From NCBI GenBank assembly GCA_963783945.1, contig CAWAPS010000032.1:124001-188000 (forward strand): 64,000 nt of DNA. The letters run 5' to 3'. Shown piece after piece: positions 1 to 8,680 of this stretch; positions within the stretch are counted from its first letter, which is position 1, and each line of letters begins with the position of its first letter. The DNA is from CAWAPS01 sp963783945. Lineage in GTDB: Bacteria; Actinomycetota; Acidimicrobiia; Acidimicrobiales; Palsa-688. Position numbers and translations under genes: made by a program. Below the pieces are notes generated by a model. The model was not told where the DNA came from. It made no database searches and was given only the letters and a program-made list of their open reading frames with translations.

Positions 1-918
1 GCCACATTTACCAGCACGAGCACCGATCGGGATACCGCGAAGAGCTTCACCGAAGGCAAGCCCGGAAAGATCTTGTTCGAAATGACGGTAACCAACGGAC
101 GCTCCGTCGACCTGCTCTCCTACAACCAGGGCGAGGACGAGATCCTGCTTCCCCCGGGGAGTTCCTTCGTGGTCACGGATAAACCGGCCAAGGCGGGCGG
201 GATCCTAGAGGTCAAGATGCGCCAAGAAGGCGGCGCCGCAGCCGCCACCGGCCCTCAGGGAGGCGCGGAGGAGAACGAGTCCAGCGAAGAAGAGACGAGC
301 GAAGAGGATTCGTCGTCCGAAGAAGCAGCTCCCCCGACCGGGAACGCCAAGATCCTGGCCGCCTTCAAGTCCTTTGCCGGCTACGGTGACCTGATCAACA
401 CTGCGGCGCTCGGTCCATTTGGCGCGATCAAGACAGAGGTCACGCTGGACGAGATGCTCACGTTGGACCCGACGACCAAAGCCCAGATTCTTGCCCTCAT
501 CGGCTGTGACGCCGACGCTCTCAACGACGCCATGGAATACACCTACGGTGATCCGGCGGCCACGATCTTCTCCGACACACCCCCGGTCGTGGTGACCACA
601 CCCCCGGTCACCGGACCGATCACATCGGCCACTGTGCCGGTCGAGGACAGCAGCGGCGAGGAGAGCGAGGCCAGCTTCGATGAGTACGAAGTGTTCGAGC
701 TGATCGAGGGTGACCTCGCGAGGAGAGCAGTGACCCTGCCGTCGCCGCTTCCCCATACCAAGGGCCAAGTTCCGGCTGGCACCATGATCAAGATCGTGGG
801 CACCCTCCACAATGATCTGATCACCATCGACGTCGCCAACGCCGGACGGGTTTTTGTGACCGCCAGCGCCTTCGTAGCGGCGACGCGCACCGCCATTCCA
901 GAGTTCGCTCACCTTTAG
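1..918 (+). CDS. ADP-ribosyltransferase-domain protein, 5' end missing
   Basis: The reading frame is open from the first base, so the gene begins outside the window; an internal TTG at 73 is not a believable start. The first visible residues carry an F-T-S-T-S segment, and about 40 residues on comes G-E-D-E-I-L-L-P-P-G-S. These match the STS and ExE (here E-D-E) motifs of the R-S-E class of mono-ADP-ribosyltransferases, which transfer ADP-ribose from NAD to a protein target. The N-terminal Arg motif is cut off. After the catalytic core come a strongly acidic Ser/Glu linker, a predicted helical stretch, a Thr/Pro-rich linker and a C-terminal domain I do not recognise. Such ART domains are common in toxins and in phage head-associated proteins; which applies here cannot be decided. 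It lies 307 bp upstream of a tRNA gene. Confidence 0.7.
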   Translation, partial: ATFTSTSTDRDTAKSFTEGKPGKILFEMTVTNGRSVDLLSYNQGEDEILLPPGSSFVVTDKPAKAGGILEVKMRQEGGAAAATGPQGGAEENESSEEETSEEDSSSEEAAPPTGNAKILAAFKSFAGYGDLINTAALGPFGAIKTEVTLDEMLTLDPTTKAQILALIGCDADALNDAMEYTYGDPAATIFSDTPPVVVTTPPVTGPITSATVPVEDSSGEESEASFDEYEVFELIEGDLARRAVTLPSPLPHTKGQVPAGTMIKIVGTLHNDLITIDVANAGRVFVTASAFVAATRTAIPEFAHL

Positions 919-1225
919 GCCTTGGCCCCACCCCAGCCGCGCTCGCGCGCCCGCGGTCAGTTGTCCGCTCGGCGTGATCGGGTAGCCGCGGCCTTGTCGG
1001 GACCGCGCTGATCCCCTGAGGCGCCCGATCCCCTGAGTCGACGGTGCGGTCGGTCTTGTTTCCGGTCATGAGAGATTGTTCAAAGTCACCTGTCAAGACC
1101 CGTGAGGCCGACGGCTACGATTGGCCGTGTAAAGCTTTTCACCGTAGTTGTCTGCCGGCACTGCGTCTCACGACCCACGGCCGAGGGCTTGGGACATTAG
1201 TCCCAGGCGTGGCAACGAGGATCTC
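919..1225. other. Intergenic region between ART gene and tRNA-Thr
   Basis: About 307 bases without a convincing gene. Short open frames here have no recognisable protein character. The stretch just before the tRNA (about 1100-1225) must hold the tRNA promoter, but no clear consensus box stands out. No duplicated tRNA 3' end was seen elsewhere in the window, so there is no evidence for an attachment site. Confidence 0.5.
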
Positions 1226-1299
1226 GCCCGAGTAGCTCAGTTGGCCAGAGCAGGCGCCTTGTAAGCGTCAGGTCGTCGGTTCGAAGCCGACCTCGGGCT
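1226..1299 (+). tRNA. tRNA-Thr (anticodon TGT)
   Basis: Full cloverleaf: the 7-bp acceptor stem GCCCGAG (1226-1232) pairs with CTCGGGC (1292-1298). The D stem GCTC (1235-1238) pairs with GAGC (1248-1251). The anticodon stem GGCGC/GCGTC, with one G-T pair, encloses loop CTTGTAA with anticodon TGT at 1260-1262. The T stem GTCGG/CCGAC encloses TTCGAAG. The discriminator is T1299 and no CCA is encoded. It reads ACA/ACG threonine codons. Confidence 0.95.
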
Positions 1300-1402
1300 C
1301 TTCCGATCGGCGGTCTGCCGCCCAAATCGGGGGCGGCGTGATCCTTGTCGCAGTCTTGGTCCCGCCTCGTACCCTCGCTTCACGAGGACATAGGGCGACC
1401 GA

Positions 1403-1733
1403 ATGACCCGCCTCGGTTACCAGATCCCAAATTTCACCTATCCCGGCGCTAGCCCAGCCGACCTGTTCTCCACGGTCGTGCGCCAAGCTCGGGCGGCCGA
1501 GGCGTCCGGCTTCGACACCGTACTGGTCATGGACCACTTCTACCAGATGCCGATGCTGGGGCCGCCCGAGAACGAAATGCTCGAGTGCTACACGGTGGTG
1601 TTGTCAGCGTTGCCCAGCACACCGAACGCGTGCGACTATCCGCGCTGGTCACGGGCAACACGTACCGCAACCCGGCCCTGGCCAAGGAAGTGACCAGCTC
1701 GATCATGGGTCAAGTGGCCGGGCCCAGCTCTTC
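1403..1733 (+). pseudogene. Decayed luciferase-like (LLM class) oxidoreductase fragment
   Basis: The first 70 residues (MTRLGYQIPNFTYPG..., then ...SGFDTVLVMDHFYQMP) are a typical start of F420-dependent LLM-class oxidoreductases. Near 1611 the match moves to another frame (AQHTERVRLSALVTGNTYRNPAL), as if one G were missing. Near 1705 it moves again to a short SGRAQLF-like segment, after which similarity is lost. A normal member has roughly 280-340 residues, so at least two frameshifts plus loss of the 3' two thirds make this a pseudogene rather than one sequencing error. It directly follows the tRNA and precedes an intact TauD-type gene. Confidence 0.8.
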
Positions 1734-1847
1734 GCCAACGGCGACACGTTGGCCGGCATACATGCGGGATCGCACCAGACAGATCGACGCCGCCGCCCAG
1801 TGGTCTATCCTGGCCAGCAATCATTCGAGGTTCGCTGAGGAGTTGTC

Positions 1848-2741
1848 GTGGAGGTCGTTCCGCTTTCAGAGGTTGTCGGGGTCGAGTTGGTCGATTTCGA
1901 CGTCAGCCGTGAATGTGGCCCGCAGGAGCAGGCGGAACTGCGCCGGCTGCTGTGCGAGCACCACCTGCTCGCGGTCCGGGGGCAGGAGCCGGGCGAAGCT
2001 GACCAGAGTCGGTTCGTAGGCTATTTCGGTCCCCTGCACGTGATGCGGAGTGGCGGGACCGCCGGCTACGTGACAAACAAGGGACAGGGGATCGCCGGTC
2101 TCAGCTCCGAGGAGCTGTTCTGGCACTGCGACGGCGCCTATGGACCCACACCGGGGATCGCCACGTCGCTGATGGCTCAGGAGTCCGGTGACGATTCAGT
2201 GCCGACGAACTTCGCCAACGCCGTGCGGGCGCTCGCCGAGCTGCCGGAGGAGCTGCGCGCCCAGATCGAGCCTTTGTCGACGGTAAACATGAAGGACACG
2301 TGGGACCTACGGCTCAACCACAGGTGGCGGGAGGAAGACCTCCCGGCTGACGCGGCGGAGGTACCGGGACGGGTAGCGAGCCAGGAGCATCCGATGGTGT
2401 ACCAGCTTCCGCATTGCGACCAGAAGACGCTGTTCGTGTGCCACCAGATGACGAGCCACGTCGTCGGGATGCCGCGCCAGGAGGGCGAAGCGCTTCTGCA
2501 GGACCTGTGGGCGCGGATCTACGCGCCCGACAACATCTACAGCCACCATTGGCAGAGCGGCGATCTCGTCATATGGGACAACATGGCCCTGCACCACGGG
2601 CGAGCCGAGATGGGAAGCACGATTCGACACCTCCGTCGACAGTCACTCGACGGCTGGTACCGGGACGACGGCGGCGTCCTCGACTGGCCCGAGAGCGTCG
2701 TGCCGCCCCCAGCCGCGGTGCTCGCGAACCAAAAGGCGTAA
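1848..2741 (+). CDS. TauD/TfdA-family Fe(II)/2-oxoglutarate dioxygenase
   Basis: The 297-residue product fits the TauD/TfdA family, which oxidises a small substrate (taurine, phenoxyacetates, other acids) while decarboxylating 2-oxoglutarate. The iron-binding H-x-D is visible as H93-C-D95 in FWHCDGAY, and the distal histidine lies in WDNMALHHGRAE (about 249-250), followed by arginines near 260 that would bind 2-oxoglutarate. The GTG start at 1848 has a GAGGAG ribosome site a few bases upstream. The substrate cannot be told from sequence. It is followed 74 bp later by a siderophore-interacting reductase, which may or may not be co-transcribed. Confidence 0.85.
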   Translation: MEVVPLSEVVGVELVDFDVSRECGPQEQAELRRLLCEHHLLAVRGQEPGEADQSRFVGYFGPLHVMRSGGTAGYVTNKGQGIAGLSSEELFWHCDGAYGPTPGIATSLMAQESGDDSVPTNFANAVRALAELPEELRAQIEPLSTVNMKDTWDLRLNHRWREEDLPADAAEVPGRVASQEHPMVYQLPHCDQKTLFVCHQMTSHVVGMPRQEGEALLQDLWARIYAPDNIYSHHWQSGDLVIWDNMALHHGRAEMGSTIRHLRRQSLDGWYRDDGGVLDWPESVVPPPAAVLANQKA

Positions 2742-2815
2742 CCCTCCCCTTTTGCACTTAGGCCGTATCGAACCTGCGACTCAGGGATCGACATGAGCCG
2801 TTGTAAGGTGCGCCC

Positions 2816-3622
2816 ATGGCCGTCGACGACCCGATTCTCGCGCTGGTAGGCAAACCCGGAGGCCCGCTGGCCGACGCCGCCGTATGGCGGCTCACTGTCT
2901 CCGCCGTGACCCCGATCACCGTCGACTACCGTCGGGTCACTTTCGACGGGCCGGGTCTCGAGCAATTCGCTTTTCGGCCCGGCCAGGACCTCATGCTGCG
3001 AGTGCCGGGCCCCGACGCTGGGCTCACGAACCGGCGCTACACCATCCGGGCTGCCGACCCGAAGGCCGCGACCGTCACAGTGGATATGGTGGTGCACGGC
3101 GACGGTCCGGGCGCCCGGTGGGCAGCCAGGGCCGCTCCGGGCGACGGCCTTGACGCCATCGGACCCCGCGGGAAGGTGGTGCTCGACGACGTCGCCGATT
3201 GGCATTTATTCGTCGGAGACGAGACCGCGCTTCCCGGTATGTCGATCATGGCGGAATCGCTTTCGCCCGACTTGCCCGGTGTCATGGTGATCGAGTTGCC
3301 CGAGCATGTCGATGGGCACGACCCTCAGGTCGCGGCCGACCAAGATCTGGCGATCAGATGGGTCGAGCGCGGCGGCGCCGAACCGGGCGAGGCCGCTCGC
3401 TTGGTCGCCGCGGCAGAGCAGGTCTCCCTCCCGCAGGGCCGGGGACACGCTTACGTCGCCGGCGAGATGAAGGTGGTGCGGGCGGTGACGACTGCACTGG
3501 CCGCTCGCGGGTTGGACCGTTCGGCCATCGACGCCAAGGCGTACTGGCGGCGGGGCGGCGCCAACGCCCCCCACGGTGAGCCGCTGGACCCCGACCAGCC
3601 CCGACCCGACCGCCGGCGCTGA
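2816..3622 (+). CDS. Siderophore-interacting protein (FAD-dependent ferric reductase family)
   Basis: 268 residues with the layout of the ViuB/SIP family. An N-terminal FAD-binding beta barrel contains R74-Y75-T76-I-R, the flavin-contacting motif, and G-P-R-G-K near 116-120. A C-terminal NAD(P)-binding half begins with GDETALP (about 134-140) and ends with AYWRRG. Such proteins reduce ferric siderophores in the cytoplasm to release iron. The ATG at 2816 is the natural start. No siderophore transporter or Fur/IdeR box is obvious nearby, so its partner siderophore system must lie elsewhere. Confidence 0.88.
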   Translation: MAVDDPILALVGKPGGPLADAAVWRLTVSAVTPITVDYRRVTFDGPGLEQFAFRPGQDLMLRVPGPDAGLTNRRYTIRAADPKAATVTVDMVVHGDGPGARWAARAAPGDGLDAIGPRGKVVLDDVADWHLFVGDETALPGMSIMAESLSPDLPGVMVIELPEHVDGHDPQVAADQDLAIRWVERGGAEPGEAARLVAAAEQVSLPQGRGHAYVAGEMKVVRAVTTALAARGLDRSAIDAKAYWRRGGANAPHGEPLDPDQPRPDRRR

Positions 3623-3638
3623 CCACCTCAATAGATTC

Positions 3639-3788
3639 GTGGCGGAGCTAAGCCGACAGGTATACGACCGCGTGGTCCAGCACGTATCTTTCAACGACGT
3701 ACGCCCAGACCTGTACAACGAAGCCGCACGGAAGCTTTCGTGGGATTCAACGTTGGCCTGCCTTCTCGAGTACCTGGTTCGGCGGTGA
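3639..3788 (+). CDS. Small hypothetical protein, 49 residues
   Basis: A short frame starting at GTG 3639, ending in a TGA (3786-3788) that overlaps the GTG start (3785) of the following pentapeptide-repeat gene. That coupling is the main reason to list it. The product is charged and helical in appearance (FVAELSRQVYDRVVQ..., then ...LACLLEYLVRR) with no family I recognise. It begins 16 bp after the SIP stop. A longer version could start within the SIP gene at 3576. Codon third positions are less GC-rich than in neighbours, so it may equally be chance or a remnant. Confidence 0.35.
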   Translation: MAELSRQVYDRVVQHVSFNDVRPDLYNEAARKLSWDSTLACLLEYLVRR

Positions 3789-4438
3789 GCCGCCAGACGC
3801 TCGGGCGGCGAGTTCCGCGAATCGACCACGAACGGTTGACCGATTGCGGCGCATTGGAGGACGAGGCTGACGTGGCCGACGCAGTCCTCCGCGGTGACTT
3901 CAGCGCCTTGGAATACTCACTCGTCGCTCTACGACAGTGCCGGGTGGCAGGAGTGACCTTCACGGGAACCCGCCTGGCCCGCGGGAGCTTCGTCGATTGC
4001 GTGGTGGTCGACTCGGACCTATCGGGGGCGGTGCTCGACGACTGTCGACTTGAGCGCGTCGAGTTCCGACGCTGCCGGCTCTCTGGTCTGCAAGCGCAGG
4101 GGAATCGATTCACCGACGTGGGGTTCTTCGACTCCAAGATCGATGGAGGCAACTTTCGCGCCACGGTGTGGGAACGCGCTGAGTTCTGGGATTCGACTCT
4201 GGTGGAGAGCGACTTCTACGGCGCCCGGCTCCCGGGAGCCCGCCTGCACGGGTGCAATCTCGCCCACGTCGAACTCTCGAAGTGCGACCTGAAAGGCAGC
4301 CGGCTCCAGCGATCCCAGCTGACAGGGATCCGCGGCGGCGCGTCGCTCTCGGGCGTGACCATAGGGAGCGATCAGATCATCCCTGCCGCGCTTGCCGTGT
4401 TCGACGCGCTCCGTATCTCTCTAGTCGACGACGATTAG
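3785..4438 (+). CDS. Pentapeptide-repeat protein
   Basis: 217 residues dominated by A(D/N)LXX-like five-residue repeats, for example LSGAV-LDDCR-LERVE-FRRCR-LSGLQ and later LPGAR-LHGCN-LAHVE-LSKCD-LKGSR. These build a right-handed beta helix. The family includes MfpA/Qnr proteins that mimic DNA and protect gyrase, but many members have no known role, and resistance function cannot be inferred here. GTG 3785 overlaps the stop of a small upstream frame; a start at GTG 3740 would add 15 unrelated residues. The C terminus (IIPAALAVFDALRISL) is a short helix, which in some members serves for dimerisation. Confidence 0.82.
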   Translation: MSRQTLGRRVPRIDHERLTDCGALEDEADVADAVLRGDFSALEYSLVALRQCRVAGVTFTGTRLARGSFVDCVVVDSDLSGAVLDDCRLERVEFRRCRLSGLQAQGNRFTDVGFFDSKIDGGNFRATVWERAEFWDSTLVESDFYGARLPGARLHGCNLAHVELSKCDLKGSRLQRSQLTGIRGGASLSGVTIGSDQIIPAALAVFDALRISLVDDD

Positions 4439-4504
4439 CTGGCCGCTCGAGGTCTCCCCGGCTGCTGCAGGGAACTCGGGGGGACAGACCGGGTTGCTCG
4501 GTGC

Positions 4505-6328
4505 TCATGTTCGCGGTCCCGCGGCCGGCTGGTATTGCGCCTCAGCCAAGTGGCGGGCAGTGTTGATAAGACCGACGTGGGTGAAGGCCTGGGGGAAGTT
4601 CCCGATGAGGCGACGGCGGCGCGGATCGTATTCCTCGGAGAGGAGCCCCACGTCGTTGGCCAGCCCGACCAGCCGGTTGAAGATCGCGGTGGCCTCGTCG
4701 AGCCGTCCCATCTGGGCCAGGCAGTCGGCGAGCCAGAACGTGCAGGGCAGGAAAGCCCCTTCGGTGCCGGGTAGCCCGTCGACCCCCGAGCTGTTCTGGT
4801 AGCGCAGGACGAACCCGTCGACCATCAGCTCCCGCTGGATGGCCTCCACGGTCGAGACCACTCGGGGATCGTAGGCGGGCAGGAACCCGACCAGCGGAAT
4901 CATCAGCACGCTGGCATCGAGTCCCTCCGAACCGTAATACTGGGTGAAGGTTTTGCGCTTGTCGTCCCAGGCCTTGGCGCACACTTCGGCGTGCACCGCA
5001 TCGCGAGCGGCCCGCCATCGTTCTACCGGTCCGTGCAGGCCGTAGCGCTCTACGGCGCGTATCGCTCGATCGAAGGCCACCCAGGCCATGACCCTCGAGT
5101 GGGTAAAATGCTGTCGAGGGCCGCGCACTTCCCAGATGCCGTCATCGGGATCGGCCCAGTGGTGCTCGACGAAGTCCATCACCGCGAGCTGCACCTGCCA
5201 GACGACGCCTTCGGGAAAGGGAGACCCGGTGATCGGGTGCGAGGCCTTGATGCCGTGCGCTCGGGCCCGGTCGACGGCGTCCATGAGCTCGCCGTACACG
5301 TCCAGCTGAAATTGGCCCGAGGCAGCGTTGCCGACCCGCACCGGCCGAGAGGCCTCGTAGCCGGGTAGCCCGTTCACGTCGTACTCCTCAAGGCGGCGTT
5401 CTCCGGCCGGCCCGTACATAATTTGCAGCTGATCGGGCGCGCCGGCGGCCGCTCGGACCACCCAGCGCATCCACGCCTCGGCCTCCTCACGGCAGCCGGC
5501 CTCGATGAGAGCATCGAGTGTGAGGGTGGCGTCTCGCACCCAGCAGTAGCGGTAGTCCCAGTTGCGAACTCCGCCGACATCCTCGGGCAGCGACGTCGTG
5601 GCCGCAGCCACGATGCCGCCCGTCGGCGCGTACGTGAGGGCCTTGAGGGTCATGAGCGAGCGGAGCACAAGCTCCTGCCACTCGCCATGAACGTCGTCGA
5701 TGCTGTCGCACCACTTCTCCCACCATGACACCGTGTCGGTCAGGGCCTGCTCGACATCGATCACGGCGGGGATCCGCTCGTGAGACCGATGCCAGCTGAG
5801 TACGAATGGCACCCGCTCGCCGGCGGCCACCTCGAAACTCGCCTGGCTGCGCAGGTTGCGGCCCTTGAACAAGATGGGACTGTCGAAGGAGAGCGCATTC
5901 GGTCCGGCGATGGCGTGCAAACCGCGCTCGGTTCGACGAACCCATGGGACGTCCTGGGCGTACTCGAACCTTATAACCAGCTCGCTGCGCATGGGCACCC
6001 GGCCTTCGAGGCCAACGACTTGGCGCACCACCCGGGGATGCTCATGGCGGGGCGGCATGAAGTCGATGACCCGGACTGTTCCCTCGGCGGTGCTCCAGTC
6101 GGTCTGGAGCACCATCGTCCGGCCCTGGTAGCTGCGGGTCGCGGCGGTCACCTTCGCCTCAGGGGCGACGATCCAGCGGCCGTGATCATCGTCCCCGACC
6201 AGCTTGGAGAAACAGCTTCCGGAGTCGAAACGAGGCAGGCACAGCCAATCCACGGAACCGTCCCGACCGACTATGGCCGCAGTCTGAGTATCTCCGATGA
6301 GTGCGTAGTCTTCTATGGGCTGACTCAC
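4505..6328 (-). CDS. Glycoside hydrolase family 15 protein (glucoamylase/trehalase-like)
   Basis: 607 residues from the GTG at 6328 (start VSQPIEDYALIGD; an upstream ATG at 6370 adds 14 atypical residues). An N-terminal beta-sandwich is followed by an (alpha/alpha)6 barrel. Conserved GH15 stretches include RNWDYRYCWVRDA (about 255-267), PVRVGNAASGQFQLDVYGE (about 329-347), D-D-G-I-W-E (E400, expected acid) and L-S-E-E-Y-D-P (563-569, expected base). Actinobacterial relatives include trehalases and alpha-glucan hydrolases acting in the cytosol; no signal peptide is present. It is convergent with the preceding pentapeptide gene and divergent from the next gene. Substrate, trehalose or glucan, is undecided. 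Confidence 0.9.
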   Translation of the reverse strand: MSQPIEDYALIGDTQTAAIVGRDGSVDWLCLPRFDSGSCFSKLVGDDDHGRWIVAPEAKVTAATRSYQGRTMVLQTDWSTAEGTVRVIDFMPPRHEHPRVVRQVVGLEGRVPMRSELVIRFEYAQDVPWVRRTERGLHAIAGPNALSFDSPILFKGRNLRSQASFEVAAGERVPFVLSWHRSHERIPAVIDVEQALTDTVSWWEKWCDSIDDVHGEWQELVLRSLMTLKALTYAPTGGIVAAATTSLPEDVGGVRNWDYRYCWVRDATLTLDALIEAGCREEAEAWMRWVVRAAAGAPDQLQIMYGPAGERRLEEYDVNGLPGYEASRPVRVGNAASGQFQLDVYGELMDAVDRARAHGIKASHPITGSPFPEGVVWQVQLAVMDFVEHHWADPDDGIWEVRGPRQHFTHSRVMAWVAFDRAIRAVERYGLHGPVERWRAARDAVHAEVCAKAWDDKRKTFTQYYGSEGLDASVLMIPLVGFLPAYDPRVVSTVEAIQRELMVDGFVLRYQNSSGVDGLPGTEGAFLPCTFWLADCLAQMGRLDEATAIFNRLVGLANDVGLLSEEYDPRRRRLIGNFPQAFTHVGLINTARHLAEAQYQPAAGPRT

Positions 6329-6443
6329 CCGGCCATGATCGCAGACCCGATCGACAGAAGATGATCGCAACGGACCGCGCCGCGATGATCCAGGCGACCT
6401 CGTCTCGTCCTACTAGTCGTCCGAGCCAACAGGGAGGCCAAGC

Positions 6444-6900
6444 GGTGCGAAATCCAGCTGTCGACTCGCTCGATGTCCTTGTCGGCGAGTGGTCGTTGAC
6501 CCTGACCGACGCCTGGTTCCTAGAGTCGCGGGAGACTCGCCAGCAGGGTCACGCCAGCGTGCGGTGGCTGGGTGACGCCTTCGTCGAACTCGAAGCCGAC
6601 CTGGAGGGCACGCCCATGTGGCATTTCGTCTTCGGCCGTAGTGACCCTACCGGCCTACTCGTAGCGCTCTACCACGATCCGCGACCGACGTCGCGCATCT
6701 TCCGCGTGCGCTTCTCCGGAGGGGAATGGGAGATGCTTCGGGAGGACCCGGACTTTCATCAGCGGTTTGTCGCCACCGTCACTGACGACCGCATTGACGG
6801 GCGCTGGGACGCGTCCGACGACAACGGCGTAACGTGGAGGAAGGACTTCGACCTCGTCTTCGAACGGCTCGCTCGGCCCCCCTTCCTCGGTACTGCCTAA
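6444..6900 (+). CDS. DUF1579-like lipocalin-fold protein
   Basis: 152 residues beginning at GTG 6444, just after AGGGAGG. Beginning with DSLDVLVGEWSLTLTD, and alternating strands ending in WRKDFDLVFER, it resembles the small DUF1579/lipocalin-like proteins whose sequences open with a G-x-W-x-L/G-x-W motif. Function of the group is mostly unknown; some are thought to bind hydrophobic ligands or heme. No signal peptide is present. It is transcribed away from the GH15 gene, with a 115-bp gap that must hold both promoters. The assignment rests on overall pattern only. Confidence 0.6.
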
Positions 6901-7369
6901 CATCGGAGGAGTCAGACGGTAAGAACGAGATCCACCCGGCGCGGCCAGCGAGGCCCGCTGCGCAGTGGCCACTGGGGCTGCTCCCTATACCATCGCGGCG
7001 CGGGGGTCGCGGCCGACGTCGGCGGCGATGGCGCCTTGACCCTGGGGCCGCTGGAGTGCTAAACAGTCCCCGAACTCCAGTACGGGGTAGGGGGGAGAAT
7101 CATCCGTAGGACTGCGCCTCAGGTGTATCGACAACTCGATCATCGCGTCGAAGGTTCAGCTGGCGTTGCGGCTCATGGTGGCGTCGGCCCCCAGCCTCAG
7201 TGCGATCCGACCGGACCCCACTACAGCGGGTCGCTTTCCTTCGGGCCTTTAGCGTGCCGCGGTTCGCCTTTCTTCGTCTGAATAATTTCCGTTCGCATGA
7301 AGTACGTAGTGCACACACCACAATGTCCCACTGTTCACAAACGAGCTAACACCAGGAAGGGTTGCAATA
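6901..7369. other. Long leader region before the binding lipoprotein gene
   Basis: 469 bases with no convincing gene. The last part (about 7270-7369) is less GC-rich than its surroundings and probably carries the promoter of the lipoprotein gene; AGGAAGG at about 7355-7361 is its ribosome site. A short GC stem (CCCCG/CGGGG near 7068-7086) could be a weak terminator for the upstream gene. Nothing else recognised. Confidence 0.45.
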
Positions 7370-8662
7370 GTGAGTAGCGTGAGAAGGTGCTTACGCGGTA
7401 CAGCTGTATTGGCAGTGATCTTCGCGGTGGCAGCGTGCGGATCAAGCACGAAGAAGTCCAGTACATCGTCCACCGTTGGGTCCCAGGGGTCCCAGCCGGC
7501 GGGGTCCCAGGGGTCCCAGCCAGCGGGGTCCCAGGGGTCCCAAGCGGCGAGCGGGGCACCGATTACAGTTGGTATCATATGTAGCTGTTCCGGCCCGTTC
7601 GGAGCCGCTGCCGTGCCCGGCGAAGACGTGTATAAGGCTTGGGTGAACACGGTAAACGGGGCGGGCGGGATCATTGGCCACCCCGTGCGGCTCATGACTG
7701 AAGATGACGCAGCCACGCCGGGGAATGGGATCTCAGACGCCCAGACGCTTATCTCGGCCCATGTAGACGCAATCGTCGACCTGTCGGAGGTCGACACGAC
7801 GTGGGCGTCTGCCGTTCAGAAAGCGAACATACCGGTCATAGGGACATACGCCACAGACGAGCCATTCTTCACCAACCCCGATTTCTACCCAATGGGCGAA
7901 ACGGGTGACTCCGCTACCGTGGCATATGTCTCGACGATCAAGGCTGCGGGTGGCTCGGCTTTTGGCGACATGGTTTGTGCCGAAGCCGTTGTATGCAGTC
8001 AGTATGAGCAGGGTCTGAAGGCGGCTGGAAAGCAGATCGGGGTGCCGCTCACTTATGTCACGAGCATATCGGCAACTTCGCCTAACTACACCGCCCAATG
8101 CCTGGCGGCCAAGCAGAAAAACATAAAGTACATGATCGTCGAGGACCCAAGTGCAATCATCGCAAGGGTCGCCACGGACTGCGACCGACAGGGTTACGAT
8201 CCGACCTATGTCATCGGTGGGGGGTCCTTTGGACCGGCCTTCGAGACCACCCCCGGATTAAAGGCGAGCACCTGGTCCTATTGGCCTAACTTGCCCTACT
8301 GGGATAGTTCGCCGTCGGTGCAAGCGATGAGCACAGCCGTAGAAAAGTACTACCCGGGTTTGCAAAAGAACCCGCTTATCTGGAGCGGCACGTCACCTTT
8401 ATCTTGGCCATCAGGCCTGCTCCTCGCGGATGCGGTGAAGGCCGGAGGTCTCGGGGCAAACGACACCCCGAGCGCGGCTGAGATCATCAAAGGCCTCCAA
8501 TCGCTAAAAGGCGATACGTTGGAAGGGTGGTCTCCTCCGCTCACGTTCGCGGCAGGCAAACCCCACCCAGTGGACTGCTGGTTCACCGGCCGCCTCGATA
8601 ACGGCGTACCGTCGCTCGTCAATAGCGGCAAACTGACATGCAGTTCCGGCTCCTCGTCATGA
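7370..8662 (+). CDS. Leu/Ile/Val-type substrate-binding lipoprotein (periplasmic-binding family 6)
   Basis: 430 residues. The N terminus is a lipoprotein signal: basic RRCLRG, a hydrophobic core, then VAAC with the lipidated Cys at 23. A Ser/Gly/Gln-rich tether with three copies of an eight-residue repeat (GSQGSQPA) follows, and from about residue 64 a type I periplasmic-binding fold (ITVGIICSCSGPFG..., GAGGIIGHPVRL). Proteins of this family deliver amino acids, amides or aromatic acids to an ABC importer, or act as sensors. No permease or ATPase gene is nearby, so it is an orphan here. GTG start with AGGAAGG upstream; the following NTF2-like gene is only 18 bp away, so the two probably form an operon. 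Confidence 0.88.
   Translation: MSSVRRCLRGTAVLAVIFAVAACGSSTKKSSTSSTVGSQGSQPAGSQGSQPAGSQGSQAASGAPITVGIICSCSGPFGAAAVPGEDVYKAWVNTVNGAGGIIGHPVRLMTEDDAATPGNGISDAQTLISAHVDAIVDLSEVDTTWASAVQKANIPVIGTYATDEPFFTNPDFYPMGETGDSATVAYVSTIKAAGGSAFGDMVCAEAVVCSQYEQGLKAAGKQIGVPLTYVTSISATSPNYTAQCLAAKQKNIKYMIVEDPSAIIARVATDCDRQGYDPTYVIGGGSFGPAFETTPGLKASTWSYWPNLPYWDSSPSVQAMSTAVEKYYPGLQKNPLIWSGTSPLSWPSGLLLADAVKAGGLGANDTPSAAEIIKGLQSLKGDTLEGWSPPLTFAAGKPHPVDCWFTGRLDNGVPSLVNSGKLTCSSGSSS
7478..7549 (+). repeat. Three tandem 24-bp units inside the lipoprotein gene
   Basis: Units start at 7478, 7502 and 7526; each begins GGGTCCCAGGGGTCCC and encodes GSQGSQ plus two more residues. Units 1 and 2 differ by one base; unit 3 by a few. 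Being a multiple of three, copy changes would lengthen the tether between membrane anchor and binding domain without breaking the frame. Confidence 0.9.
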
Positions 8663-8680
8663 CAATGGCGTGCGTTTGAG

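Noticed and set aside
1226..1299. Attachment site of an integrated element at tRNA-Thr
   Set aside because: No integrase gene and no second copy of the tRNA 3' end were seen in the window.
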